Positions 53,585-62,498 of a stretch of 64,000 nt of DNA are shown piece after piece (the first letter of the stretch is position 1; each line of letters starts with the position of its first letter). The stretch covers positions 62,001-126,000 of the forward strand of contig NZ_QGGR01000001.1 in the NCBI RefSeq assembly GCF_003148685.1, read 5' to 3'. Both the position numbers and the translations under genes were made by a program. The stretch is from Actinoplanes xinjiangensis (GTDB lineage Bacteria > Actinomycetota > Actinomycetes > Mycobacteriales > Micromonosporaceae). The notes under the pieces were generated by a model. That model did not search any database. It was not told the DNA's origin and saw only the letters and a list, made by a program, of their open reading frames with translations.

Positions 53585-54664
53585 TTATGTGCTGCTGGTG
53601 ATCCGGTTACGGGCGAAGAACTGTGTGACGGACTTGAAGCGGAACTGCTGAACCAGGACAGCGGCGACGATGATGCCGCCCTTCACCATGTTCTGGGCCT
53701 CGGTGGAGAGGCCGTTGATGGCGAACAGATTCGTGATCGTCGCGAAGATCAGGACGCCCAGGATGGAGCCGACGATCGTGCCCCGTCCGCCGCTCAGGAG
53801 GGTGCCGCCGATGATCGCCGCGGCGATGGCGTCCAGTTCGTACAGGTTGCCCATGGCCGCCTGCGCGGACGTCGCCTGCGAGGTGAGCATCACCGCCGCG
53901 ATGCCGCAGCAGAGACCGGACAGCCCGTACAGGAACATGGTGTGGCGTTTGACGTTGATGCCGGCCAGGCGGGCGGCCTCCGGGTTGCCGCCGACGGCGA
54001 CCGTGCGGCGGCCGAACGTGGTGCGGTTGAGCAGGATCCAGCCGGCCACGGCGACCGCGCCGAGGATGTAGACGAGCACCGGGATCCCGAGGATCTTGGT
54101 GCTGGCGATGCCGTTGATGAAGGTGTTGGACGAGATCTGCGTCTGCTTGCCGGAGATCGCCGCGGCCAGACCGCGGGCCGCGACCAGCATCGCCAGGGTC
54201 GCGATGAAGGGCACGAGACGGCCGTACGAGATGAGCACCCCGTTGACCAGCCCGACCGCCACGCCGACCACGATCGCCGTGAAGATCATGCCGGCGGCGC
54301 CGTAGGACTGGGTCGCCAGCGTCGTACTCCACACCCCGGCCAGGGCGACGATCGCGCCGACCGACAGGTCGATGCCGCCGCCGATGATGACGAAGGTCAT
54401 GCCGACCGTCACCACGCCGACCACCGACGCCAGTTGCAGGATGGACAGCACGTTCGTCCACACCCAGGTGGAGTTGCCGTACAACTCGGGCTGGGTGATC
54501 GCACCGATCACGATCAGGGCGGCGAGCACACCGACCAGGACCAGGTTGCGGGTCACCGACTCACCGGACTCGCCGGCCCACGGCCGTTTGCGTCCGCCCG
54601 GCAGAGCGGGCTCGGGGCCGGGCTGCGCCGGCGCCTTCAGCCCGGTGCCTTCGCTGAGGGTCAC
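53585..54664 (-). CDS. CUT2-type sugar ABC transporter permease
   Basis: 359 residues with about ten membrane helices; GGGIDLSVGAIVALAG, SYGRLVPFIATLAMLVAARG, FGRRTVAVGGNPEAARLAGI and GGTLLSGGRGTIVGSILGVL are RbsC-type landmarks. Starts 4 nt inside the ATPase gene's end. Confidence 0.93.
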   Translation of the reverse strand: MTLSEGTGLKAPAQPGPEPALPGGRKRPWAGESGESVTRNLVLVGVLAALIVIGAITQPELYGNSTWVWTNVLSILQLASVVGVVTVGMTFVIIGGGIDLSVGAIVALAGVWSTTLATQSYGAAGMIFTAIVVGVAVGLVNGVLISYGRLVPFIATLAMLVAARGLAAAISGKQTQISSNTFINGIASTKILGIPVLVYILGAVAVAGWILLNRTTFGRRTVAVGGNPEAARLAGINVKRHTMFLYGLSGLCCGIAAVMLTSQATSAQAAMGNLYELDAIAAAIIGGTLLSGGRGTIVGSILGVLIFATITNLFAINGLSTEAQNMVKGGIIVAAVLVQQFRFKSVTQFFARNRITSST

Positions 54665-56193
54665 GCTGGCGCTCCTTCCATGAGCGACCCCGCCATGACG
54701 AGGTCGAGCACCGTGTCTTCGTCGATTTCGGTGGAGGGTGCCTCGTGGACGACCCGGCCCTCACGCATGACGAGCACGCGGTCGGACAGGCCGAGCACCT
54801 CGGGCACCTCGCTGGAGACGAGCAGTACGCCGACACCCTCGGCGGCGAGACCGCGGATCACCCGGTACAACTCGGCACGGGCGCCGACGTCGACTCCCCG
54901 GGTGGGCTCGTCGAGCAGCAGCAGCCGGGTGTCGCCGAGCAGCCAGCGCCCGACGACGACCTTCTGCTGGTTACCGCCGGAGAGGGTGCCGACCGGGCGG
55001 CGTACGTCGAGGGGCCGCAGGTCCAGCGAGCCGGCGATCCGGTCGGACTCGGCGCGCTCGCGGCGGGCGTTGGTGAAACCGAGGCGGGCCAGTCCGGTGA
55101 AGGTCGCCAGGGTCATGTTGCGGTAGATCGGCTCGCCGAGCAGCAGTGCCTGACTCTTGCGCTCCTCGGGGGCCATGCCCATGCCGGCCCGGACGGCGGA
55201 GCCGACGCTGCCGGGGCGCAGGGCCTTGCCGGCGAGTTCGACGGTGCCGGTGTCGGGCCGGCGGGCGCCGTAGATGGTCTCCAGCAGTTCGGAGCGGCCG
55301 GAGCCGACCAGCCCGGCGATGCCGACGATCTCGCCGGCGGCGACGCTGAGCGACACGTCACGGAACTCCCCGGCCCGGCTCAGATCCCGTACGCGCAGCA
55401 GCTCCTCGCGCGCGACCGGCTCCGGGCGGGGCGGGAAGACGTACTCGATGGTCCGGCCGGTCATGCGGCTGACCAGCTCGCTGGTCGGGGTCTGCGCGGC
55501 GGACAGGTTCGACGCGGTGGTACGGCCGTCCTTGAGAACGGTGACCCGGTCGCCGATCTCGCGGATCTCGTCGAGGCGGTGCGAGATGTAGATGACCGCG
55601 ATGCCCCGGGCGGTGAGCCGCCGGATGATCCGGAACAGGTTCTCCACCTCGTCGTGGGCGAGCACCGCGCTGGGCTCGTCCATGATCAGCAGCCGGGCCT
55701 CCTGGGACAGCGCCCGCGCCATGCTGACCACCTGTTTCCCGGCGGCCTGCAGGGCGTGCACCATGCGGCGGGCCGGGATCTCCTCGTGCCCGAGCGAGCC
55801 GAGGATGTCCCGGGTGCGGTCGGCCATCGCGCCGCGGCGGATGAACCCGAGGCGGCGCGGCTCGTGACCGAGGAACACGTTCTCGGCCACCGTCAGGTCG
55901 TCGACCAGGTCGAGTTCCTGGTAGATGGTGGCGATCCCGGCCTTCATGGCGGCCTGCGGGTTGCTGAAGGCGACCGGCTCGCCGAGCCACTCCACGGTGC
56001 CGGAGTCCGGGCGGTGCACGCCGGACAGCACCTTGATCAGGGTGGACTTGCCGGCGCCGTTCTGCCCGAGCAGACAGTGCACCTCGCCGGCGCGGACCTC
56101 CAGTTGCACGCCGTCGAGGGCGCGGACCCCGGGGAACGTCTTGACCAGGTCGGTGAGACGCAGCACCACCTCGTGGTCCTTGTCGTCGGCCAT
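54661..56193 (-). CDS. CUT2-type sugar ABC ATPase (two domains)
   Basis: 510 residues from ATG 56193 with GGGGGAGG 6 nt upstream; ATG 56250, overlapping the ROK stop, is the alternative. Two ATPase halves as in RbsA: first Walker A GQNGAGKS with LLIMDEPSAVLAHDE, second half signature LSGGNQQKV and LLLDEPTRGVDVGA; the second Walker A is degenerate (GLVGSGRSEL), normal for the family. Confidence 0.93.
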   Translation of the reverse strand: MADDKDHEVVLRLTDLVKTFPGVRALDGVQLEVRAGEVHCLLGQNGAGKSTLIKVLSGVHRPDSGTVEWLGEPVAFSNPQAAMKAGIATIYQELDLVDDLTVAENVFLGHEPRRLGFIRRGAMADRTRDILGSLGHEEIPARRMVHALQAAGKQVVSMARALSQEARLLIMDEPSAVLAHDEVENLFRIIRRLTARGIAVIYISHRLDEIREIGDRVTVLKDGRTTASNLSAAQTPTSELVSRMTGRTIEYVFPPRPEPVAREELLRVRDLSRAGEFRDVSLSVAAGEIVGIAGLVGSGRSELLETIYGARRPDTGTVELAGKALRPGSVGSAVRAGMGMAPEERKSQALLLGEPIYRNMTLATFTGLARLGFTNARRERAESDRIAGSLDLRPLDVRRPVGTLSGGNQQKVVVGRWLLGDTRLLLLDEPTRGVDVGARAELYRVIRGLAAEGVGVLLVSSEVPEVLGLSDRVLVMREGRVVHEAPSTEIDEDTVLDLVMAGSLMEGAPA

Positions 56194-56246
56194 CACGGCC
56201 TCCCCCTTCTCGTTGCGGGACGCCGCACCGCCGGCACCGGGGCCGG

Positions 56247-57428
56247 TCATGACGCCTGCTCGAAGGCCACGTCGCTGGCCAGCACGGCCGCGCCGGTGAC
56301 ACCGGCGCGCGAACCCAGCTCGGACAGCACGATCGGCAGGTTGCCGGTGGCCAGCGGCAGCGACCGGCGGTAGACGGCGCTGCGGATCTCGGCGAGCAGG
56401 ATGTGTCCCAGCTGGGCGAGACCTCCCCCGATGACGATCATCGAGGGGTTGACGAAACTGACCAGCGACGCCAGCACCGAGCCGATCCGGTGCCCGCCCT
56501 CGCGGATCAGCTTGATGCAGGTGACGTCACCCTCGGTGGCGCCCTCGGCGACGTCGCGGGCGCCGACCCGGCCGTTGGCGGCGAGCCGGTCGGCGAGTGC
56601 CGGAGAGGTCCCGGAACGGGCGGCGACCAGGGCCTCGCGGGCCAGTGCCGTGCCGCTGAACAGGGCCTCCAGGCAGCCGACGTTGCCGCAGGAGCACATC
56701 GGGCCGTGCGGGTCGACCTGGATGTGGCCGATGTCGCCGGCGCATCCGTCGGTGCCGCGGTAGACCTCGTCGTTGAGGTAGATGCCGCACCCGATACCGG
56801 TGCCGACCTTGACGAACAGGAAGTCCCGCACGCTGTGCGCGACACCGCCGTGCTGCTCACCGACGGCCATGATGTTCACGTCGTTGTCGACCACCGCGGG
56901 GCAGCCGTGCTCACGGGTGAGCAGCTCACGGACACCGAACCGGTCCCAACCGGGCATGATCGGCGGGGAGACGGGCACCCCGTCGCGGAAGCTGACCGGC
57001 CCGGGGACGCCGATGCCGATCGCGTCGAGCCGGTCGTAGGCGCCGTCGACGCGGGCCTTGGCGAGCAGCTCGTTGACCCGGTGCAGGGTCGCCTTGGGGC
57101 CGGAGCGGATGTCGGCCTCCTCGGTGTACGCCGCGACCGGTTCGAGGCGGCCGTTGGTGACCTCCACGTCGATCGAGCTGGCGCCGAGGTCGACGGCGGC
57201 GAACCGGAGCCGGGAGTGCAACTCGACGAGGGTGGAACGCCGCCCGCCGCGGGAGGCGGCCATGCCGGCTTCCACGACGAAGCCCTGGGCGACGAGACGT
57301 TCGACCTCGGCCAGCAGCCGGGGCCGGGGAAGTTGCAGGCGATCGGCCAGCTCAGCCCGCGAGATGGCGCCCTCGTTACGGAGCAGGCGCAGCAGCTGCA
57401 GGTAGGGGGGATCGATCGTCATACGCAC
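56247..57428 (-). CDS. ROK-family transcriptional repressor
   Basis: 393 residues from GTG 57428 with GAGG 6 nt upstream (ATG 57422 possible). Winged helix (LLRLLRNEGAISRAELADRL, RPRLLAEVERLVAQGF) and ROK domain: AAVDLGASSIDVEVTNG, VDNDVNIMAVGEQHGG, VKVGTGIGCGIYLN and zinc site GHIQVDPHGPMCSCGNVGCLE. Likely sugar-responsive repressor of its own operon with the CUT2 importer, via the dyad at 57550. Confidence 0.92.
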   Translation of the reverse strand: MRMTIDPPYLQLLRLLRNEGAISRAELADRLQLPRPRLLAEVERLVAQGFVVEAGMAASRGGRRSTLVELHSRLRFAAVDLGASSIDVEVTNGRLEPVAAYTEEADIRSGPKATLHRVNELLAKARVDGAYDRLDAIGIGVPGPVSFRDGVPVSPPIMPGWDRFGVRELLTREHGCPAVVDNDVNIMAVGEQHGGVAHSVRDFLFVKVGTGIGCGIYLNDEVYRGTDGCAGDIGHIQVDPHGPMCSCGNVGCLEALFSGTALAREALVAARSGTSPALADRLAANGRVGARDVAEGATEGDVTCIKLIREGGHRIGSVLASLVSFVNPSMIVIGGGLAQLGHILLAEIRSAVYRRSLPLATGNLPIVLSELGSRAGVTGAAVLASDVAFEQAS

Positions 57429-57549
57429 GGTTGACCTCATATCCGCACGCCACGGCGTGCCCGAACCCGTCGGGTGTGACATCCATGTTTCGTCTATGTG
57501 TTACATGCGCCACAGTAGAAGGCTTTGCTGTCAGTGTCCACAGCTTCTT

Positions 57550-57581
57550 CATGATCTACATCAAACTTTTGATGGATCATG
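57550..57581. promoter_or_regulatory. Long dyad between ROK operon and HAD gene
   Basis: CATGATCTACATCAAA and TTTGATGGATCATG are inverted arms (a 2-nt TA insertion in the left arm) around CT. Further out AGGCTTTGC (57520s) and GCAAAAGCC T (57581-57590) also pair. The sequence is AT-rich against its surroundings and lies between divergent starts, so it probably covers the ROK operator and both promoters. Confidence 0.6.
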
Positions 57582-57628
57582 CAAAAGCCTGTGGCGAGCC
57601 CGGACAGGCGACGGTTAGGGTCACCGGC

Positions 57629-58315
57629 ATGCCGGACTCCACCGCCCTCCCGTACGACGCCGTGCTCTTCGACTGCGACGGGGTGCTCGTCGACTCCGAA
57701 GCCATCACCAACACCGTGCTCCGGACGATGCTGCACGAACTCGGCTGGCCGATCTCCGCCGCCGACTGCTTCCGGATCTTCGTCGGCCGGGCCCTGCGCG
57801 ACGAGACCGCGGTCATCGAGGCCCACACCGGTTACACCGTGACCGACGACTGGCTGGACGGATTCCGCAAGCGCCGCAACGACGCGCTCACCCTCGACCT
57901 GCTGCCCATCCCCGGCGCGGTCGACGCGGCCCGTGAGATCGACCGCCTCTACCGCGGCCGGCTCGCCTGCGCCAGCGGCGCCGACCGGCACAAGGTGGAA
58001 CTGCAACTGACCAAAGTCGGTCTGGACACCGTCTTCGCCGGCAAGATCTTCAGCGGCATGGAGACGCCACACAGCAAGCCCGCCCCCGACGTCTACCTGG
58101 CCGCGGCGGCCGCGCTCGGCGTCGACCCGGCCCGCACCGCCGTCATCGAGGACACCCCGACCGGCGTCCGGGCCGGCGTGGCCGCCGGCGCCACCGTCTT
58201 CGGCTACTGCCCGCCGGACAGCCCCGCACACAACGACCCGCGGGTGCTGCTGGAAGCCGGCGCGTCCCACATCTTCACCGACATGGCCCGGCTGCCCGCG
58301 GAACTCAGCCACTGA
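57629..58315 (+). CDS. HAD-superfamily phosphatase/phosphomutase
   Basis: 228 residues from ATG 57629. HAD motifs: DCDGVLVDSE (nucleophile Asp; DxDG with acid/base Asp), CASGAD (motif II Ser), KPAPDVYLAAA (motif III Lys) and VIEDTPTGVRAG (motif IV). Cap domain of the beta-phosphoglucomutase/phosphoglycolate phosphatase type. Divergent from the ROK operon, so may act on the same sugar phosphate. Confidence 0.9.
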   Translation: MPDSTALPYDAVLFDCDGVLVDSEAITNTVLRTMLHELGWPISAADCFRIFVGRALRDETAVIEAHTGYTVTDDWLDGFRKRRNDALTLDLLPIPGAVDAAREIDRLYRGRLACASGADRHKVELQLTKVGLDTVFAGKIFSGMETPHSKPAPDVYLAAAAALGVDPARTAVIEDTPTGVRAGVAAGATVFGYCPPDSPAHNDPRVLLEAGASHIFTDMARLPAELSH

Positions 58316-58430
58316 CGGGCGCGGCGCCGAATCCCGCACGCGGCTTCCCGCCAGGACTCAGCCGTTGACGTAGGCCCGGCGCCGAATGCCGCACGGGGCT
58401 TCCCGTGGGGCTCAGCGGTTGACGTAGGCG
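58304..58430. repeat. 2.4 copies of a ~54-bp tandem repeat
   Basis: CTCAGC(C/G)(G/A)(T/C)TGACG begins units at 58304, 58357 and 58411; the units share ggcgccgaat-cc-gcacg-gg and cttcccg. The third copy is the 3' end of the PAS-GAF gene (AYVNR stop), and the first overlaps the HAD stop codon. It looks like a duplication of the gene end and fills the space between convergent genes. Confidence 0.75.
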
Positions 58431-59668
58431 GCCAGGCCGCCCAGTTCCTCGCTGGCGATGAACACCGAACGTACGGTGATGATCGCTTCTTCGACGTGGG
58501 CCGGGCAGCCCCATGCCGCGTCGCCCCACGAGTCGGCCAGCTTGATCTCCGCCGGTGCGGTGCATCCGGCGGCACCGCCGAGCTGACACCGCTCGGGATG
58601 CGGGACGGTGGCCTGCGCGGCCGCGGCCGCGTGCACCTGTGCGGTCAGCGCAGCCGCTGCGGCGGCACGCTGCTCGGCCTCGGCACGCAACCGCTGCTCC
58701 GCGCGGACCGCCTCGGCCAGCGCGTCGTGCGCGGCCCTGGCCCGCTCCTCGGCGGCCAGCCGTGCCTGCTCGCTGTGGTGCCGCTCGATGGCGAGCGCGG
58801 CCGTGCCGGCGAAGACCCGGGCGAGGGCGAGATCGGACTCCTGCGGCACGCTGGGCGTGCGGTGATACATGGCGAAGGTGCCCAGCAGGCTGCCGTCACG
58901 GGCCAGGATCGGCGTGGACCAGCAGGCGGCCAGGCCGGCCTGCCCGGCGAGGTCACGGAAGTCGGTCCAGAACTCGTGGGTGGTGATGTCGGTGACGATC
59001 ACCGGCTCGCGCCGGTATGCGGCGGTGCCGCACGAGCCGACACCGTCACCGGTGGCGATGCCGTCGATGGCCTCGTTGTAGAAGTCCGGCAGGCTGGGGG
59101 CAGCGCCGTGGCGCAGATGCCGGCCGTCGGGATCGGCGAGCAGGACCGAGACCAGCACCTCCCGGGGCGCCAGGTTCTCGATACTGCGGGCCATCCCGTC
59201 GAGCACCTCGGACAGCGGCGCCTGCCGGGCGATCTGCTCCAGCAGGGCGCGATGCTCCGCCATCAGCTGCTGCGCCCGTTTGATCTGGGTGGTCTCGACC
59301 CCGATCAGGTGGATCCCGGTGACGGCTCCGCCGGCGTCGCGCCGCGGCTCGCAGGTGACGTCGAAGAACGCCTCCCCCGCGAACGGGGCGGTCGCGAGCA
59401 CGACGCGGACATCTCGCCCGGTGAACGGCTCGCCCGTGCGGTGCACCCGGTCGAGCACCTCGATGAAGCCCTGATCGGCCAGCTCGGGCGAGAACTCCGC
59501 GAACGCGACGCCGGCCTGCCGCGAGCGGCCGCCGAAGGCGTCGACGAACGCCTGATTCGCCGTCTCGACCAGATGCCGCGGCCCGGTGAGTGACGCGAAG
59601 ACGGCCACCGACTGCCCGAACAGGGCCCGCTGGTCCTCCTCCGGGCGCCCGCCCGTCACCGCCGTCAT
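58412..59668 (-). CDS. PAS-GAF sensor protein
   Basis: 418 residues from ATG 59668. N-terminal PAS-like domain (LVETANQAFVDAFGGR, EAFFDVTCEPRRDAGG), short helix, GAF domain (about 150-310: GDGVGSCGTAAYRREPVIVT, WSTPILARDGSLLGTFAMYH), then an Ala/Glu/Arg coiled coil and a short C-terminal Cys-containing tail (CQLGGAAGCTAP, GCPAHVEEA). No kinase or output domain, so it may act as a signal-binding adaptor. Confidence 0.85.
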   Translation of the reverse strand: MTAVTGGRPEEDQRALFGQSVAVFASLTGPRHLVETANQAFVDAFGGRSRQAGVAFAEFSPELADQGFIEVLDRVHRTGEPFTGRDVRVVLATAPFAGEAFFDVTCEPRRDAGGAVTGIHLIGVETTQIKRAQQLMAEHRALLEQIARQAPLSEVLDGMARSIENLAPREVLVSVLLADPDGRHLRHGAAPSLPDFYNEAIDGIATGDGVGSCGTAAYRREPVIVTDITTHEFWTDFRDLAGQAGLAACWSTPILARDGSLLGTFAMYHRTPSVPQESDLALARVFAGTAALAIERHHSEQARLAAEERARAAHDALAEAVRAEQRLRAEAEQRAAAAAALTAQVHAAAAAQATVPHPERCQLGGAAGCTAPAEIKLADSWGDAAWGCPAHVEEAIITVRSVFIASEELGGLAAYVNR

Positions 59669-59737
59669 GATCGTGCCGCCTCTCGCCGGGGCCCTCAACT
59701 TACGCCGACGACCCGGCCGGGGCGACTCGGCGGCCGC

Positions 59738-62374
59738 TCAGGACGCCGACGTGTCGCGGGAGTGCTCGATCAGGGCCTCCACGTGCTCGGCGGGCATCGG
59801 GCGGGCCAGCAGATCACCCTTCCCGAAACGGCAGCCGGTGGCGTACACCGTCGCCAGGTCGTCGTCGGTGGACAGACCGTCGGCGATCACGTCCATGCCG
59901 AGCCGGCGGCCCAGGGTGACGGCGACGTCCATGATCGCGCCGGCCGCCGGGGCGGACTCCGGCCGGCTGAACACCGTCCGGTCCACCTTCAGCACGTCGA
60001 CCGGGAGGACCCGCAGCCGGCTCAGCGAGGTGGGCCCGGCACCGAAGTGCCCCACCGCCGTACGCACGTCGCTCATCCGCAGCCGCCGCAGGTGCTCGGC
60101 GAGCCGCTCACCGGACTCCGGCCCCTGATGCAGGTCGTCCTCGCTGACCTCGACGACGAGCGCCGACCGGGGCAGGCGATGCGCCGAGAGAACCTCGTCG
60201 AGCCCGGAGTGGAAGATCTCGTCCCCCAGCTCACCCGGCCGGACGCTGATCGAGAACCACAGCGGGTGATACCGCTCCCGCCACGCGGCGACCTGCCGGC
60301 ACGTGCGGTGCAGCGCCCACCGGCGCAGGTCGCCGAGCACGCCGAGATCCTCGGCCAGCGCCAGCAACTCGTCGGCCGGCAGCCGGCCCAGTGAGGGGTG
60401 GCGCCAGCTGAGGATCGCGTCGACCCCGACCGGCTGCCGGCCGGAGAGTTCGAACACCGGCTGAAAGAGCAGCTCGACCTCGTTGCGGTCGATGGCCGTC
60501 GGCAGGTCCTGTTCGAGCGTCGACCGGCGTACCAGCCGTTGCTCGATGACCTCGTCGTACCACTCGACGCCGCCGGGAGGCTGGGACCGGGCCACCCGCA
60601 GCCCGAGTTCGGCGCGGCGCAGCACCTCGTCGACGTCGGTGTCCGGGCACAGGTCGCTGAGACCGGCCCACACCTGGAGATGCGCGGTGGCCCCGTCCAG
60701 CTCGTAGGGTGCGGTCAGGGCGGTCACCAGCTGGTTGGCGAGCAGGTGCGCGCCGATCGCGCCGTTGCGGGTGACCACCGCGAGCCGGGCGTCACCGACC
60801 CGGGCCGGGACGTCGGTGTCACCGATGCGGGTACGCACCCGGCGCGCCGCCTCGACGAGCACCGTCGCCGAGCGTTCCGAGCCGTGCACGTCGGCGATCG
60901 CGGTGAGACCGCCGAGTTCGAGGACGAGCAGCGCGCCGCCGTCGGCGGCCGCCGGGCCGGCCCGGCGCAGGCCGCGGGTGTTGGCCAGCCCGGTCAGCGG
61001 ATCGAGGTGGGACGCCTGCTGGAGAGCCTGCTCGAGTTCGCGCTGGTCGGTGACGTCGCGGATGTGTAGCACGATGCTGCGGCCGGGCATCGCGGGATCG
61101 GCGCCGCCGACGGTCCACTCGGTGTCCCGCCAGCGGCCGAAGCCGTCCCGGAACCGCGCCGACACCGCCTGTGCGTCGGCGAGATCGAACCGGTCCTCGT
61201 GCAGCCGCCCGGTCAGGAACGCGCCGACCGCGGCGGCCTGGTCCCGGTGCACGTGCGCGGTGATAGGGCGGCCGAGAACGTCCTGATCGGACAGCCCGAA
61301 GAGCCGTGCCGCGGCGGGCGACTGCCAGCACACGGCCAGGCCGGTGTCGAGGACCACCGCCACGTCGGAGGAGCCGAACATGAGGCTGCGCAGCCGGTTG
61401 CCGTGATGGGTGAGCAGCTCGGCGTGCCGGCGCAGGGCGATGGCCGAGACGAACTCGCGGGAGGCCACCGCCAGCAGGGCGATCACCGCCAGGGCGATCG
61501 CGGTGGCATCGAGGTCACCGCCGTGCACCAGCCGTGCCACGACCGCCACCGACGAACCCAGCACCGGCAGGGCGAACAGCGGGAACCCCGCCGCCGGCTC
61601 GCCACCGGCGGGGACCGGTGGCCCGGCATCGGGATCGACCCGGACGCTGCCCCACCACATCACCCAGGCCGCGACGTTGACCGCGGCACCGGCCGCGACC
61701 GCGGCGAGGGCCGAGTTGGGGTTGGCCGGATTGTCCGCGGCGATCACCTGCGCGGTGAGACACGTCAGCGCGAGGGCGGCGCCGGGACCGGCCCATCGCA
61801 GCGACGCGCGGTGCCGGATCGCGTGCACCCCGGCGACCGCGGCGGTCGCCGTCGCGACCGCGCCGAGGAAGGCCGCGATCGCCGAGGGACCCCGCAGGTA
61901 GCCGTCGCTGAAGATCAGCACCCAGGTCGGCAGGAGGAGGCAGGCGGAGACCCCGACGACGTCGAGACAGACACGCAGCCGGCCGAGCGGGTCGCGGTGC
62001 TGATGCGGGCGCAGCAGACCGGGCAGGGTCACCAGGACGACGAGGACCAGACTGATCAGGCAGAGGCGCGCGGACAGGGTGACACCGTCGACGGTGACGT
62101 CCGGCACGACGAGGGTGATGACCGCGCAGGCCAGGCCGGTGGCACCGGTGAGCAGCAGGGCCGCGCCGAGCAGCAGGGCACGGAACCGTGGCCCGGCAGC
62201 CGCCCCCCGGTGGACGGCCCGGAGCATCACCACGGCCGGGACCAGCACTCCGGCGGCCAGCAGACCTCCGGCCGTGGTCAGGGGCAGCAGCACCACGACG
62301 GCCAGGGCCCAGGCCACCCCACCCGCGACGAACGTCGATGGACGCACCGACCGGAGCGCATTCATGCGGCACAT
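59738..62374 (-). CDS. Membrane protein with degenerate GGDEF-EAL domains
   Basis: About 878 residues from ATG 62374 (ATG 62365 also possible). N-terminal membrane domain with about eight helices (20-320), a PAS domain (about 330-440, DVAVVLDTGLAVCWQSPAAA), GGDEF-like domain (LDPLTGLANTRG) whose signature reads VGDAR instead of GGDEF, then an EAL-like domain in which EAL is DAI (VGVDAILSWRHP), DDFG is GHFG, and the QG loop is KG. The Glu in VVEVSED and Lys in VDVLKVDR remain. Both catalytic centres look inactive, so it is probably a c-di-GMP receptor or partner of the divergent cyclase. Confidence 0.88.
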   Translation of the reverse strand: MCRMNALRSVRPSTFVAGGVAWALAVVVLLPLTTAGGLLAAGVLVPAVVMLRAVHRGAAAGPRFRALLLGAALLLTGATGLACAVITLVVPDVTVDGVTLSARLCLISLVLVVLVTLPGLLRPHQHRDPLGRLRVCLDVVGVSACLLLPTWVLIFSDGYLRGPSAIAAFLGAVATATAAVAGVHAIRHRASLRWAGPGAALALTCLTAQVIAADNPANPNSALAAVAAGAAVNVAAWVMWWGSVRVDPDAGPPVPAGGEPAAGFPLFALPVLGSSVAVVARLVHGGDLDATAIALAVIALLAVASREFVSAIALRRHAELLTHHGNRLRSLMFGSSDVAVVLDTGLAVCWQSPAAARLFGLSDQDVLGRPITAHVHRDQAAAVGAFLTGRLHEDRFDLADAQAVSARFRDGFGRWRDTEWTVGGADPAMPGRSIVLHIRDVTDQRELEQALQQASHLDPLTGLANTRGLRRAGPAAADGGALLVLELGGLTAIADVHGSERSATVLVEAARRVRTRIGDTDVPARVGDARLAVVTRNGAIGAHLLANQLVTALTAPYELDGATAHLQVWAGLSDLCPDTDVDEVLRRAELGLRVARSQPPGGVEWYDEVIEQRLVRRSTLEQDLPTAIDRNEVELLFQPVFELSGRQPVGVDAILSWRHPSLGRLPADELLALAEDLGVLGDLRRWALHRTCRQVAAWRERYHPLWFSISVRPGELGDEIFHSGLDEVLSAHRLPRSALVVEVSEDDLHQGPESGERLAEHLRRLRMSDVRTAVGHFGAGPTSLSRLRVLPVDVLKVDRTVFSRPESAPAAGAIMDVAVTLGRRLGMDVIADGLSTDDDLATVYATGCRFGKGDLLARPMPAEHVEALIEHSRDTSAS

Positions 62375-62498
62375 CTTACGGAGCCCGACCCGATCTCCTG
62401 ACACGCCGTGACCGGTCGATGACGGGATGCCGGGATCCTTCAGTGACCGGCACGCCGGCCGATGGTGCGGGCTGTTGCCCTGCTCGGTGAGGAGTCGG

